The notes: generated from the letters alone by a model not told the origin. 32,243 bases of DNA from Ichthyosporea sp. XGB-2017a (GCA_002811675.1 PDIM01010446.1:4922-37164), one strand, 5' to 3'; counted from the stretch's first letter, positions 22,001 through 29,035 are shown. Translations and numbers: made by a program.

Positions 22001-25000
22001 AGCTGTATAACTGCTCTTGTGATGCCATTAAACAGGGAAATATGGCCGCATCGGAACTGGAAACAGTTTTGAGAAACGGCAATAGTTTCTATTGCCCCAT
22101 CGCAAATGATACTCAGTTGCAGCCTATTCCTCGCGGGAACCGTGACCCAGTTGAATTTCGTAAAGTAACAAATGTCGGTGAAAAGGATGGAATTAACAAG
22201 AAAATGAAGACAACAATTTACACTGATAAAAATTGTCGTCGGGAATCCCAAGCAAAATTACCTTTTGTGATGAGTGTCAACCGGTGTTATTCTAATTGGT
22301 ATGTACTCTACCTCGCTAAGGAATTTTTAATTGATGTTCATGAAGGGGGGCCTGTGGGGTTTATTGGAGCTTGTAGATCAACCACTCTTTTGGCGAAGCG
22401 AAAGTTTGGTGTAGGTGTTTGTGGATCGCACAAAGTACCATATCGGCAAGTAACAAAGTTCTTCGCTCTTGAACCACCCGTGTTCACGAGACAAAGACTC
22501 AATGTTGTTCAGCCGTTTGTTGCGCGCTATCGTGTGGAGAGATGGTATAACTCTGAAATGCTGGAAGTTAAGGCTGATGGAGAACCTGTGCACTCATGCG
22601 ATAGGGGCTCGGAAAATATTGCAATTGTGTATGACGCAACTGCGACCAAATCAAAAGTTCTGGTGTGTCCGTGTAAAAGCATCTATAACTCTTACTCTGG
22701 ACTTGTAACAACACCCTGTAGTTTTTTTACACCACACGAAGCAAAAGACCTGAGCACGAGCAGGCACCTCATCCCATATATTCGATACAACAAACAGAAT
22801 GCACCTCCGGGAACAGCGTATACTAATATTATTGAGCAGCGCCAGTACTTGGATGAAAAATGTACACGTCCTGTGCTCCACCCTGATGGTCGAGAGGTTG
22901 TTAGTAAAGCCCTGGTTTCCAACTACAAATGCGTCAACAATGTTATGACGACCTTTACGGACGAATACGTGCGTAATTTTCTATTTTATGATGTAAACTC
23001 TTGCAAACAGGATCGAGACGTTTATATTCGAAAGAGCAGTTCCACTCTTCTTGACCAATGTCGGTCAGAATTCCATATGGGTAATATGGTGGTTAGTTAT
23101 TACAATGGTTTGCCGGTAGCTGCCGGATATTCGCAAGCCACTCCAGCCGTTCCGCCGGAATATTTGGACGATGTCAGGATGAATGATCCTTTTTCTAAAC
23201 CATTTGTTGTGAGATACCACAAGGAAACGTTTTTTGTTAAAGATAAGCACGATGAGCCATTTCTTATTCGCTCACGCGTTGTTCCTGTGTGTGAGGATTC
23301 ATTTGGCAAAGCGATGGTATATTTTCCAAAACGACAATCGCTTTATCAATGCCCTTGTGATGAGATAAACTATGGTCGTATTCTTTCGCGTTATTTGGTA
23401 CCCTTGCTGGAAGGCACAGCACAGAAAAAACAACTGTGTACTCTCATCTCACAAGACTCCATGCGCTTTTCTAGAAAAGACTTTATGCAGCTACGGTACA
23501 CACGAGTATCCATTAATGGAACTAATAATGTGCGATTTTCTCTGTTTAACAGAGACGACTCTATGTGCAAAGTTAACTCATCTGATTTCTTTGATATACC
23601 TCTTGAAAAATGTACTGGAAATTCATTTCCAGTTCTGAAAGATACGCACACATCCCACACAGTGTCAGGTCCCGTTGTATCCCAAGATCATTCCCGTGTG
23701 TTTGTTTATCATTTCCGCGGACGACCCTTGGGCTTTGAAGAATCTGTGATAGGAGCCGACTGCAGATTATCTGAACAATTTGCCTTGAGTGTATATTCGC
23801 TCGGAAAGTGCGGAACGGAGGATGACGTGGTGGAGAACCAGAATAGAGAATATTGGCCTTTCGTGCCTCGGGAATTTTACATTAATAATAGAGCGCCAGT
23901 CAGCGATGAGGATGACCCAAGTGTTCATGATCCTTATATTGTACGTTATTCCACAAGGCGTTCATTCACGAACATCACGCATCGTCAAGTGAGCACCCAA
24001 GGATGGCCTGTGTCAGATTGCTCTAACACCAGCCTTTCGTGGAAGGCAACTGTGTTTGTTCCCTCTACATCGATGGCATCGGCAAAAAGTTACCATTGCA
24101 ATTGTAGATTTTTGCAAGGGGGTACAATCGAAAGGTCTAGCTTACGACCTTTGATTTCAAATCCGGAAGTGTGCACGCCTGCTTCGTATATTCGATATAC
24201 CCAGGATAAACTCGACAAGGACCTTATGGGTCTTCAAAATACATTTTATGCGTATTCCGTGGATACAGACAGCAATATGGCCGTGCGCACAAACTATTCT
24301 GATGGTCATTGCACACAAAAGAAGTTTGGACAAGATTTAAATGTTATCGAAGATAGATTCCCATTGAAACAATGCCTTACGTTTCGGAGCGAAGAAAACC
24401 CCGACGTTGTCAATTCCATGTTCTTCTATGACCAAGACCAGATGGTGCTAACGTATATATTTGACAGTGACCTCTGTGCAAATGGAACACTGAGAGAGAT
24501 TCGGTCTTATAGTCTGGGGGAATGTTCAAGTGACTTTATGCCTCGGGAAAATGTCTTTGATCTTTTGCCGACAGCGCCAAAGGCGTTTTCAGCATCTGTT
24601 TTAGCCAAACCTTTTTTGGTACGTTTCCAAATTGAAAAATGGTTCAATGAACGGGGTGAAGTGGCTCGTGTTGTTCTTTTGCGTCCATATGCCCATGACT
24701 GCGATCCAGAAGTGTCACACACAACCATGCGCAAAGCACCACGTCTTGGGCTCGTGTATGACCAATTATCTGACCGCTACTTTGGCTGCCCTTGTGAGTA
24801 CGTTCTGGACCCCACAACAAAAGAGAATGGAGTAGATATCAAACACTGTAGCCCTTCTTTTTTGAGTCAAGTATGGTACAACCCGTTTTTTGCTAGGGAA
24901 AATATGGAGTTAGTTGAGCAGCATCGGTCGAAACAAACACGAAGCACCGAGAGCACTGATAACTATGTTCGCTTCAAGGTTAATGTCCACAATGATCTCG

Positions 25001-28000
25001 AAGGAGAATATTTTGGACCTGATTCATCTTGCACAGGTACTCCGTCGACTCGTATGCTGCAACTATGTGCAGAGAAGAATATCTGGGATGCCAACACAGG
25101 CACGGGAGGAAAGTTTGAATATACTGTGGGCAATAACATTTTTGTTGCTACCAATTATGACACTATTGAGGAATGCAAGAATAAGGACTCACATGACTGG
25201 TTATACAAAATGCGGATACCACTGAAGAAGTGTGTCATGCAAAGAATGCCACCCGTACCAACGGAAATCAAAAACACGCGGAGCATTTTTGTGGCAGATA
25301 GGAGTAATGTCATGTGGTACATCTTTCGCACTAATGAAACCTGTGAAAACGCTGAATCAGGTCTTGAACACGCGCAAGATGATACAGTTCTTATTGTTAA
25401 TCTGTGGTCATTTGAAAACAAAAATGTTGTCTGTCGTAAAAAGAATAGTCTTGTACCGTTTTGGTTTTCTTACGAAAAAGGTTACCAAAAAGGCAAAACC
25501 TTCTTTTATAAGATAATTGATTCTCAACCTTCTGCGAACCTCAAGGAAGTCTTTACCGTAAGAGTGTACAAGACCGCGGATGATTGCAAGGCAGACAAAG
25601 ATGTTGCGCTTGAAAAACGGGTTAGAACAAACGTTTGCTCAAGCCATTTGTTAGATTATTTCAAATATGAATTTGATGTTGTTAAAGGAGCAAAACCTAT
25701 GGTTGTTAAATATAACTACACATCATTAGAAGATTGTGTCGCTGCCGAGACCAATGGGGCGCCTTCCGATAAAGGTTTGGTATTAGGAGAGTGCATTACG
25801 TCCGACCTACCCGGTGCGGGACCTGAGAATCCTGACATGCACCATATGCACCTTGTTGATGAGTCGAATGGTTTATTTAGCATTGAGTATTACGCAAGTG
25901 AAGACGATTGTTGGTTTAGGCGCGGGCTTGCTCGTGTTGCCGTTGAAAAGTACTATTTGGGTGTCTGTGCTGCTCATTTCTATCAGCCGATCACAGTGGG
26001 TGACTTGCGCCTCAAAACTTTGCAATCGTTTGCAGAGTCGTACGAAGACCTCCCCGAGTATCTGAAGCAGATGCCTTGGAATTATATTGGCGTTCTTCGG
26101 TTTGAAACTACAACTTACGAAAACGAAAACTTTGATGTATTTCGTGGAATCACAGTACAAAATGATGTCTGTAGCGGGAAAGCAGTCAATGTCTATGATC
26201 CAGCGAGCTATACAGCTTATACTTGCAAGTTTCAAGACACGAACCATTGCCCAGAGAAGCAATTCTTTGACAGAAAAATGCCGGTTTTGGATGATTCGCT
26301 TCAGCGTCGCGATGAGGCAAGTGCTATCACACTCACTAGTATGGTTCGCAAAGGCTCTTGTACAAAAGATAAATCGTATCTTCCATTCACCAGGAAATTG
26401 CATGATTCAATACACACTGTGAAAACATTCGTCTTCGTCAAAGTGTTCAATGAACACGGCATCCCCAAAGCCAAGATGACAGCCTATACAAACCAGGATT
26501 CAAACAAAGGCAAAAAACAGTACACAGACATGCTTCAATATTGTGATCCAAAAGGTGACTCGTCTGCTGAGACAACTACTGAAACTGTATTTGAACTGAA
26601 CAAATGCGTCGTTCTTAATGAAGATGCCGATATGAGATATACATACGTGCGAGCAGAAATTGAGAAAGTGGGGGTCATTCGAATTGAAAGGTATATTAAT
26701 GCACTTGGGTGCTATAATAGAGAAACGCGATATATGAAACTGCATTTTTATTACCTCAACAGATGCTCTCCGAAAGACCCACTGAATGTATCTAACCGTT
26801 TAACATATTCTATAAAGGATGTTCCCGGTCGTGATATATTGTTAAAGCAGAAGTTTGGAGCTTACGATTTGACTTGTTCTCAACCGGATGAGGCCCCCAC
26901 CCTGGACACTCCGCTAACTGTTTGCAAGGAAGGTACTACTTGGATTCGTTCTTCTGGAAGCGGTGTTTTGGCTGTACAGTTCAAGACTCAAGAAGAGTGC
27001 TATCGGTATCGAAAAAGTGACGCGTTGATTTCCCAGTGGACTTATATTCCTGATAAAATTTGCGGACAGCAAATAGAAACCAATGCTAATGGTGCTATCC
27101 ACGTTTCCCAGTATACTGTTAGGACAACTGAATTTCATTTCGAATTGCCACCGGATTTCGTTCTCGCTGATTCAGACTCAAAGGGGATGCCAATACCCGC
27201 TTTTGTCGTTGGACAATTATTGCAATCGATGTACAATACCGAAGGGGAATTGTTTCGTGTCGCTAGCGAGTCCGAGAAACCTTGTGAAAGAATTGAAGGA
27301 ATATCTAAGTACTCAGTATACAATCCCGTGTCGGGGGTGGAGTTCGAGTGTCCTTGCACACTTTGGAAAAAAACAGACCCAACAAATGATAAGACTTGTG
27401 ACCCCGATTGCTTTGGATCGGGGTGGGAAAGTGAGATAATTGGAGCCTTTGAAAAAAAAGATAACCAGGAGGATAAGGGATATTCGTATTCTTGTACTAT
27501 GAAGGCTAGTAAAATGGATTATTACGAAGATAAACCTGTAGGCCCTGAAAAGCAAGGCCATCATCTCATATTTTCAGCGACGCAGCCCGCTTCCCCAGAG
27601 TTGTATTATCGCATCCAGACCGTTCCTACGGAATCGAGCTTAAATATTGTAAAGTACGACCAGAAATGGTATGACCAATGCACAAAAAAGTTGGCGGAGA
27701 GGACGGCCGACAAGCACAATAACGTCCCAGTTATAGACAAAGATGAAAGTACTAGCGATAAAAAGGACCTAGACAATGATTTGCCAATGGCCGAAACAAT
27801 TGATGACATTCCTCCTGGGGATGTACCAGAGACTGCATTGCTGACATTATACAAGTGCATGCCAAAAGGTGGTATAGAGTTTGATGATCCAAGGAGTCAT
27901 CCGGAAGCGATCGACAAAGAATTGAACGATCCGGAAGCCGCTCAGAAGTCAAAAGAATTGGCAAAAAAGGTATGCTATATGTTTCGTAACGCTGCTGACT

Positions 28001-28518
28001 TGGGAGCAGGAAATACAGGACTTGTCATTGAAAAATATGAGAGTTGCGAAAAGTGCGCAGTTGTAGAAGATAAGTCTGATTTGGCAGAGGCCACTGCTTC
28101 AGCACAGACGAACGGAGATGCCCGGCTCAAACCAAAGCCGGAAAGTTCTGCTACGCTTATGTTAGATGTCTGTATTCCCAATTTTATACACACAGTTTCT
28201 GCTGATGAGACCTATGCTATTCTTTTCAATACCTTTGTTGGCGACCAAAAAGAAGATATTGAATCGGGATATCGGGTCACAAAGACTCCTGTCGAGTACG
28301 TTGATGAAACGTTATTAAATGCAGCGATAAATGTGGGGAAAGAAGATTATAGGACGCAGGTATTAGAGTATGGAGATACGATGAAATCTTTGCATTTTAA
28401 ACAAACCATGGCACAACAAAAAGACGCTGCACTTAATAAGCTAGTAAGTGCTGGTAAGACGCCTGTGCCAGATGACACTGAACAAAATGATGATATTGGA
28501 GATGCCGATGAGGCGTGA
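10033..28518 (+). CDS. Giant membrane-anchored cysteine-repeat protein
   Basis: One uninterrupted exon of 6161 codons (roughly 700 kDa). The ATG at 10033 has A at -3. Residues 1-27 are Gly-rich and basic, residues 28-44 form one strong hydrophobic helix, and an acidic stretch follows, so a type II signal anchor with the bulk outside or in the lumen is likely. A basic cluster lies at 118-126 and a Ser run near 315. Residues from about 330 to 2900 look beta-rich with scattered cysteines and match no family I know. From residue 2919 the protein is modular. Ten units start at 2919, 3174, 3414, 3657, 3937, 4161, 4390, 4634, 4860 and 5722, each with a [PY]-[FY]-[VIL]-x-R-[YF]-like start and a C-x-C core; shorter cysteine modules fill the gaps. 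The end is acidic, with no second membrane helix or GPI signal. I do not recognise the family; a surface, organelle-matrix or adhesive role is inference. Confidence 0.92.
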   Translation: MSGIQPIHRIPQAIQGGGGGGRGGKTRTLLIVVLIVACMVLFMHNTRKNLEQLRQGGGSLTDEVKDTKGENQLNALLGEPYEDAEEQVDALRQFVRMNPFVGEERSITEPKKREEAARRTSRRVRREFLGCDMWYISTRAPYFSDMVGVNAASRDTELSRANVDCMRGRVRRMQNKGATWMKSGLDKSNDDITPKKKENASLPSDAEKEAERQRIQAKEDMIMKAVLEEDNDQPWFFGMAYDSVSDEELAAGEEANTKERIREGAGVVLLQTMYYPYDVFAEADKLYEDAPVGISERAEQLKEALESSGEGETSFSSSSSSFSSSVPPLRGSTGENYFKYSGARITSRVMYGHGVLNIGVSVPVFDRNQREHTPPKSTLYPDPLLPIDYVQLAKDVQERDGQIVSVSLWQPDKAPDITTNQVSGKQGKNAEAKEMNGEIGQYIFPCSGQVTFARVSYSRVNPFHVSENEVGDSRLPFMKDHKGGRVTLLKVETIYDAPIGDEELCTKAVVKDYFHRDFELNESEVSVPKGVYSSGDTHGVFYPASYSDEDRSAFFLKGFCRFRAWVAIPVRPMTYEEQMGGTEYVMYPFMKVPRFKQHLVDLEIHSVWDEAGITVGFNDESPHFVFKADQARKEDIPRATESYHQINLRNTVYVPMDKHSLVFFSGVDALKVHKQYEERVKADMYKKLIEHRNEHPQTWVDANILRQHRLQKQRIGKYQTENDDIVDITFIRRHVGMRINYIEHSRQCAKKDLYIGLVVDEPSAVEHFQESLRTYCKKKEIACKIFVKSIPQDEDSVGEQRDPSRSVDVSKLFSPSIDPKNASKYEETYGRHFKYDNLGKSELSMFDPKVSNTVWEFFVPNRAAPLLPSGDPTCQIVFYPSKGKADDFGDVNHLVYASWWPNDYLDAIFELGLRKIGLIFSGSYSTLDEWSMLSRQYMECQLQRESPKASESPIVFPKVDPESFIKTLKEMSVAIEKAKTFTEISWARFKAMAHVPCAGYIGKLFDEGRIYPSGGLISGAKRSDFEDFIAVGNLGEGFGICDLPEYPYSHYRRGPNVEIVRPHTSTSQGNFDNVRLNDDVSLASLFVMTSGKVDFRLKQISIENKIGLNTLCVSSKSQSFVVFEAMLVSSSDLISDGVVLKGKSGPFFRVHYHCGSSLVGPYLFSESGYSSGEERPENGSVRKEENKNYSNINVVTHSESLKENDPQSDGKEPPNMDVPLKAHKQGTYHSNESQGLYSCRTDEDSIGIRYEMYSSEYRYETLGSMAQPSDILHFGESSQIYYDKLVSPDSAMESFSLGMFGDITFLECVDFEETVDNRCMFSDYIGLISPDSMTPSYMLQDAVAENRRYEEELVRSRYIRHIVRHGFANRYVRDGTQFRAGSGKTMKSLVFQSIVKGMSFELSHIRADSGYNKEDFGSGTSYRQCAQVLEVEKAPITEPEHGFKGFHLMTQSKQSKIFFGDVISSPTGSGGFVDWEKKEKMFLIRGPRTGKEDEETLLEMCKPFEFASTWRMGLGQVSFEATDMGNSPTSSLELDFYWAEDPPKMDEYYDRLDAYRSGTLFQKEKPMHPSMGYSNLHLYRGDYLLSSDSYFPILFHRDTVDENGRWIGWESMRDMVNQLVLQVNVDFVSQTMGATIYHAPLVEGASSIPPIVSSKKQYGKLMEAKDKFKYKTILTMPTEAEFCYPKDAVEKKTGSHSHDGHIEHEEQFPKRASCKRSKVRTKNIPVLVKVTFCIGDRLMIEMVGTNKEMVGDFEKSVYLESNILPVRITLPPTFSETLPRHAFLRVYDKTCISAYETKKGSQNTHNSASQDQKESDQSEPFENSSLVRIRDFKALPANVDSCLLMDGSEGSGPESTDERLSMRRMLTSNLNPFGYQVASPLWFGFFKDFKSSIIDFKNFLGWGGKVFGKSYPFPTTVGIFTSLDKANEKHRQFISKFALSNVSPTVMRRLGSFSSAKKLGRPIEHESYNTNPGTGSSGKSESHPNIVFPSLEEIFSDDKREMNEKLGIDYRRALMVDKSRLYSQTKLFNARARFSVGLNIDPGALRKMRIEYQLKGVRYHILFSAALIPEDEYIREISGGNKGRDYYTHYNQYANYVYWRNGPAVAYEIVYDAFTHLVFSRTGAFMRFDEYLDTVFLKNSKPYKNVDINDDSSNSFEEAKSGKRSISRFCNANTYPALWKSNGANVVSAGPGESRQEVFREFVCQNPNAIKLSTTRTDMKEMREVLQRKEELIRALGYDVLYETRLYEANKDVLVKLSEGLEVQEELNLNPLDATKLSTHSYTTSGGAFNDNSLTMKDLQTELIFAALFDESSLPKTRLFYDHVKEIDISVCNLDCEFSISPRSNTTFGILDEDDENKYNIHSAHLNMGNWRGYQWGKKFRVLEFEVHYDGVVASILNLRVEEDACNADGSTDVLEGTFDREREMKKVDNKRPKLFPEVNTTLDAFTPKSVPRKILSTLFLDKASLEHRIERGEGYIKIQDEPNLLHYVDQNTLKGASYFALHIPESQLKEMKDPGQYTLQAVIYSKVWNFKQNSFRPNEYNKFRYYPFVNFDWNLYTDQGRPEVLAFVDVEMNVRDGHILEEAEVTLRVEYEDKYEFETLFPINDPSRYALDMLDEVELYRDRKHFITNTSNTFYMQQFFTGALDVDEKGQQKKRKTQYVKENARHFCGLRTQWKNVAMRDTKGQYATFECKQKVTLRDNPFKSPTDTKQKLRDLWVFLDINCNKHYFQKKRTFRSSTSIRDWQVSNDVIRTDNPFAMDVLDLQSTDVDSHPVVDEFFQNPNNTDRYMIQGPALKRNVASFALTMPSRYSSESSRVMELMLKVPTPTKKAEENHVDDSSANVQRMPFVNVFMLSSQISTCRDDNDILGRSRGAMERTKRATKTDAMSSPTSEHPPIQTFSDFYNGVLDVWEDADANEPFIVASTTETWFAMVNGTKAEYMSKITPTKPCERLVAGKKYQYIYFGRKKLLFKCTCESLQDIHFSRSSLLKLITTPKTPENSAPCDQIDHIEGREWKQPDQASDCSDGLGCFHKYVPDDSKVVRVTSYSDAECTMSRVAPRPIDDHETGIYDANSRYTLLYDSQCNGPFSSKGIGDYFVQIKTDDDVPLSIQIHQYMLQATHAYCLERTNLKAIITVQKNVCGSESQKAKGMTKTVEYSPTIPDEFKNNIDTNYPFVVRGMRALHYNDEGLVYKTKETLEPSCTVYSRDFVYVWWPLTGEMYTCPCTELDNGSILQIKLLDVLIKTDSKCTKVPDANGTSKLPSDRKFSQIEHPTEDDLKVPYVYKTSSVLDEDTGSFDIHVEWFSRTEAEGRLCKGPSVDKRVYSFNRCTSNVVFNQKARGDIKYLAYRGDQPGFPTVCMHTQLHEVGLFKNGLCSYVTRSSQIHFEPLWNEPEDFRDSTEQVRLMKNKYSDNPFVVRYAVKHYMNDKDFLKFEQRAEGRPVPVCEEAAQKSNGDPVTKPTAYVWWPRTQEMYQCECEYIEMGEMSSSKLKDALDVDLYCKKRLKIEDQDDIGTIQELEHSTKAGGSEAFDTVTLSNVDLLSHGDLPLTERMRMRRKLYSNVFCLNVFEQFEDFKVMNCHSNWRIIKTSTGFDKYIYANGESGFESHCTTTRLMEIVSVKKWPVCGAVSAVYSDIEYFANMPKDFELNKSERETLLPFVARYEVTQMFNHQRLAYESKMISLSLSCAHPDTRLKVYTPEKDILYKCPCKNIANGNLEGNMLKRILQLTPQVCDIDESYSKQIFVWQKYDNANSVRYIRLHSEIDKDGNSKTDFLRELYNLKLEEYSDEQCMVPYEPPNPKAGDMIFAPHSFNNFSCSEDYEVFAPADILPKSVLYMQQDLHILKVVHYSGPLDGSTTALPDDDARKRGKALCETRNQADVRVWQAKILDVCVPVTTERILAQSDQIERVNAKPRFSMKFYYGGEPSSLREDNERFLPFVVRYKEKVWVNEYRQIFKKEGSSVDVICPVTADDSKTADSMRILVWYPKIWKLYNCSCDAIKQGNMAASELETVLRNGNSFYCPIANDTQLQPIPRGNRDPVEFRKVTNVGEKDGINKKMKTTIYTDKNCRRESQAKLPFVMSVNRCYSNWYVLYLAKEFLIDVHEGGPVGFIGACRSTTLLAKRKFGVGVCGSHKVPYRQVTKFFALEPPVFTRQRLNVVQPFVARYRVERWYNSEMLEVKADGEPVHSCDRGSENIAIVYDATATKSKVLVCPCKSIYNSYSGLVTTPCSFFTPHEAKDLSTSRHLIPYIRYNKQNAPPGTAYTNIIEQRQYLDEKCTRPVLHPDGREVVSKALVSNYKCVNNVMTTFTDEYVRNFLFYDVNSCKQDRDVYIRKSSSTLLDQCRSEFHMGNMVVSYYNGLPVAAGYSQATPAVPPEYLDDVRMNDPFSKPFVVRYHKETFFVKDKHDEPFLIRSRVVPVCEDSFGKAMVYFPKRQSLYQCPCDEINYGRILSRYLVPLLEGTAQKKQLCTLISQDSMRFSRKDFMQLRYTRVSINGTNNVRFSLFNRDDSMCKVNSSDFFDIPLEKCTGNSFPVLKDTHTSHTVSGPVVSQDHSRVFVYHFRGRPLGFEESVIGADCRLSEQFALSVYSLGKCGTEDDVVENQNREYWPFVPREFYINNRAPVSDEDDPSVHDPYIVRYSTRRSFTNITHRQVSTQGWPVSDCSNTSLSWKATVFVPSTSMASAKSYHCNCRFLQGGTIERSSLRPLISNPEVCTPASYIRYTQDKLDKDLMGLQNTFYAYSVDTDSNMAVRTNYSDGHCTQKKFGQDLNVIEDRFPLKQCLTFRSEENPDVVNSMFFYDQDQMVLTYIFDSDLCANGTLREIRSYSLGECSSDFMPRENVFDLLPTAPKAFSASVLAKPFLVRFQIEKWFNERGEVARVVLLRPYAHDCDPEVSHTTMRKAPRLGLVYDQLSDRYFGCPCEYVLDPTTKENGVDIKHCSPSFLSQVWYNPFFARENMELVEQHRSKQTRSTESTDNYVRFKVNVHNDLEGEYFGPDSSCTGTPSTRMLQLCAEKNIWDANTGTGGKFEYTVGNNIFVATNYDTIEECKNKDSHDWLYKMRIPLKKCVMQRMPPVPTEIKNTRSIFVADRSNVMWYIFRTNETCENAESGLEHAQDDTVLIVNLWSFENKNVVCRKKNSLVPFWFSYEKGYQKGKTFFYKIIDSQPSANLKEVFTVRVYKTADDCKADKDVALEKRVRTNVCSSHLLDYFKYEFDVVKGAKPMVVKYNYTSLEDCVAAETNGAPSDKGLVLGECITSDLPGAGPENPDMHHMHLVDESNGLFSIEYYASEDDCWFRRGLARVAVEKYYLGVCAAHFYQPITVGDLRLKTLQSFAESYEDLPEYLKQMPWNYIGVLRFETTTYENENFDVFRGITVQNDVCSGKAVNVYDPASYTAYTCKFQDTNHCPEKQFFDRKMPVLDDSLQRRDEASAITLTSMVRKGSCTKDKSYLPFTRKLHDSIHTVKTFVFVKVFNEHGIPKAKMTAYTNQDSNKGKKQYTDMLQYCDPKGDSSAETTTETVFELNKCVVLNEDADMRYTYVRAEIEKVGVIRIERYINALGCYNRETRYMKLHFYYLNRCSPKDPLNVSNRLTYSIKDVPGRDILLKQKFGAYDLTCSQPDEAPTLDTPLTVCKEGTTWIRSSGSGVLAVQFKTQEECYRYRKSDALISQWTYIPDKICGQQIETNANGAIHVSQYTVRTTEFHFELPPDFVLADSDSKGMPIPAFVVGQLLQSMYNTEGELFRVASESEKPCERIEGISKYSVYNPVSGVEFECPCTLWKKTDPTNDKTCDPDCFGSGWESEIIGAFEKKDNQEDKGYSYSCTMKASKMDYYEDKPVGPEKQGHHLIFSATQPASPELYYRIQTVPTESSLNIVKYDQKWYDQCTKKLAERTADKHNNVPVIDKDESTSDKKDLDNDLPMAETIDDIPPGDVPETALLTLYKCMPKGGIEFDDPRSHPEAIDKELNDPEAAQKSKELAKKVCYMFRNAADLGAGNTGLVIEKYESCEKCAVVEDKSDLAEATASAQTNGDARLKPKPESSATLMLDVCIPNFIHTVSADETYAILFNTFVGDQKEDIESGYRVTKTPVEYVDETLLNAAINVGKEDYRTQVLEYGDTMKSLHFKQTMAQQKDAALNKLVSAGKTPVPDDTEQNDDIGDADEA
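18787..27480 (+). repeat. Ten-unit C-x-C domain array within the giant protein
   Basis: Unit starts are at nucleotides 18787, 19552, 20272, 21001, 21841, 22513, 23200, 23932, 24610 and 27196. The first part of each unit (about 90 residues) has P-F-V-V-R-Y or a variant, an aromatic/Asn strand, a first cysteine, a hydrophobic strand often ending W/Y-x-P, then Y-x-C-x-C. In most units I/L-x(3)-G, Leu-rich spacing and a fourth cysteine follow. The cores read CTC, CPC, CEC, CPC, CSC, CPC, CPC, CNC, CPC and CPC in order. The units are diverged at DNA level, so the array is old. Unit 1 and unit 10 are the least regular, as expected at array ends. I know no named domain that fits. Confidence 0.85.
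24450..27075 (+). repeat. Short cysteine modules in the giant protein
   Basis: A smaller unit recurs, with a beta-like hydrophobic strand with Y/F, five to seven residues, an acidic pair or N/E before C, 15-25 residues, then L-x-x-C or similar. Examples lie near 24452-24537, 25140-25250, 25312-25445, 25556-25640, 25700-25806, 25880-25980, 26680-26775 and 26970-27070. Related pieces form the second halves of the longer units. Between units 9 and 10 these modules run without the long-unit start, which explains the 862-residue gap there. Confidence 0.65.
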
Positions 28519-28563
28519 GTGCGTGTTCTTCAACCGTAAATGACAAAAATGATAAACAAAAAA

Positions 28564-28652
28564 GTGCTTGAACGTTTTGCCTTTCTATGCTTCATCTAGG
28601 TTTTGTTTATTTCGAGTTCATTTCTGTTTTGAATTTTGAAAGCGATGACCAG
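28564..28652 (+). repeat. 89-bp dispersed repeat, copy 1
   Basis: This copy matches 30005-30093 over 89 bases with three substitutions. It starts 45 bases after the giant gene's stop and ends in ATGACCAG, so an ATG lies at its right edge. The flanks on both sides are unrelated, so the boundaries are sharp. Confidence 0.9.
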
Positions 28653-28905
28653 TGGCTCATGTATGGAGAGAAGAAGGCAAGAAGACGAGTTATGGTTACG
28701 ATACAGGGAGGGATTTGAAAAAGACACTGCAATTGGGGTCGTGCACGGGTATTTTAGGTTTGAGGGAAATTGCCTTTTTAAGGGTCAAAGTTACCAAATA
28801 CAGGTAAAAAAGCGGAGTTCTCAGGTCACCGATTGGACAGAACGGTTCGGCTACGTGACCTATTTTCGTGCACGGTATTGGCAAATAGACCCTGATTTCC
28901 AATAA
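28645..28905 (+). CDS. Doubtful 86-codon ORF
   Basis: The ATG lies at the end of the 89-bp repeat, and the product is 86 residues, mostly charged and aromatic, with two cysteines and no signal peptide. I recognise no family. The stop TAA at 28903 overlaps an AATAAA. For it: protein-like composition and a start inside a duplicated element. Against it: small size, no promoter seen, and a position that may be the 3' untranslated region of the giant gene. The second repeat copy also supplies an ATG, but its frame closes after 27 codons. Confidence 0.25.
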   Translation: MTSGSCMERRRQEDELWLRYREGFEKDTAIGVVHGYFRFEGNCLFKGQSYQIQVKKRSSQVTDWTERFGYVTYFRARYWQIDPDFQ

Positions 28906-28906
28906 A
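28901..28906 (+). terminator. Candidate poly(A) signal for the giant gene
   Basis: AATAAA lies 383 bases past the giant gene's TGA and overlaps the stop of the doubtful 86-codon ORF. It is the first exact plus-strand match I found after the giant gene. It could serve either transcript. Confidence 0.35.
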
Positions 28907-29027
28907 TTGTCAGTTTCCCCGCACCCTCATATGGACAAAAACCTCCCGAGTTCCATACATAGCGAGTGTAAAAATGTTGCAAGAACGCCTTTTACGTGTG
29001 AGAACACCTTAGACCTGCTATTTCAGA

Positions 29028-29035
29028 TATAAATA
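29028..29035 (+). promoter_or_regulatory. TATA-like box TATAAATA
   Basis: A TATA consensus lies 109 bases before the ATG of the small secreted protein, which fits a leader of roughly 80 bases. It overlaps an AATAAA hexamer (29032-29037), so it could instead, or also, be a poly(A) signal for an upstream transcript. Confidence 0.5.

Noticed and set aside
354-28518. Introns within the three long genes
   Set aside because: The frames are open from start to stop, and the alignable blocks of the two paralogues keep the same order without gaps that look like introns.
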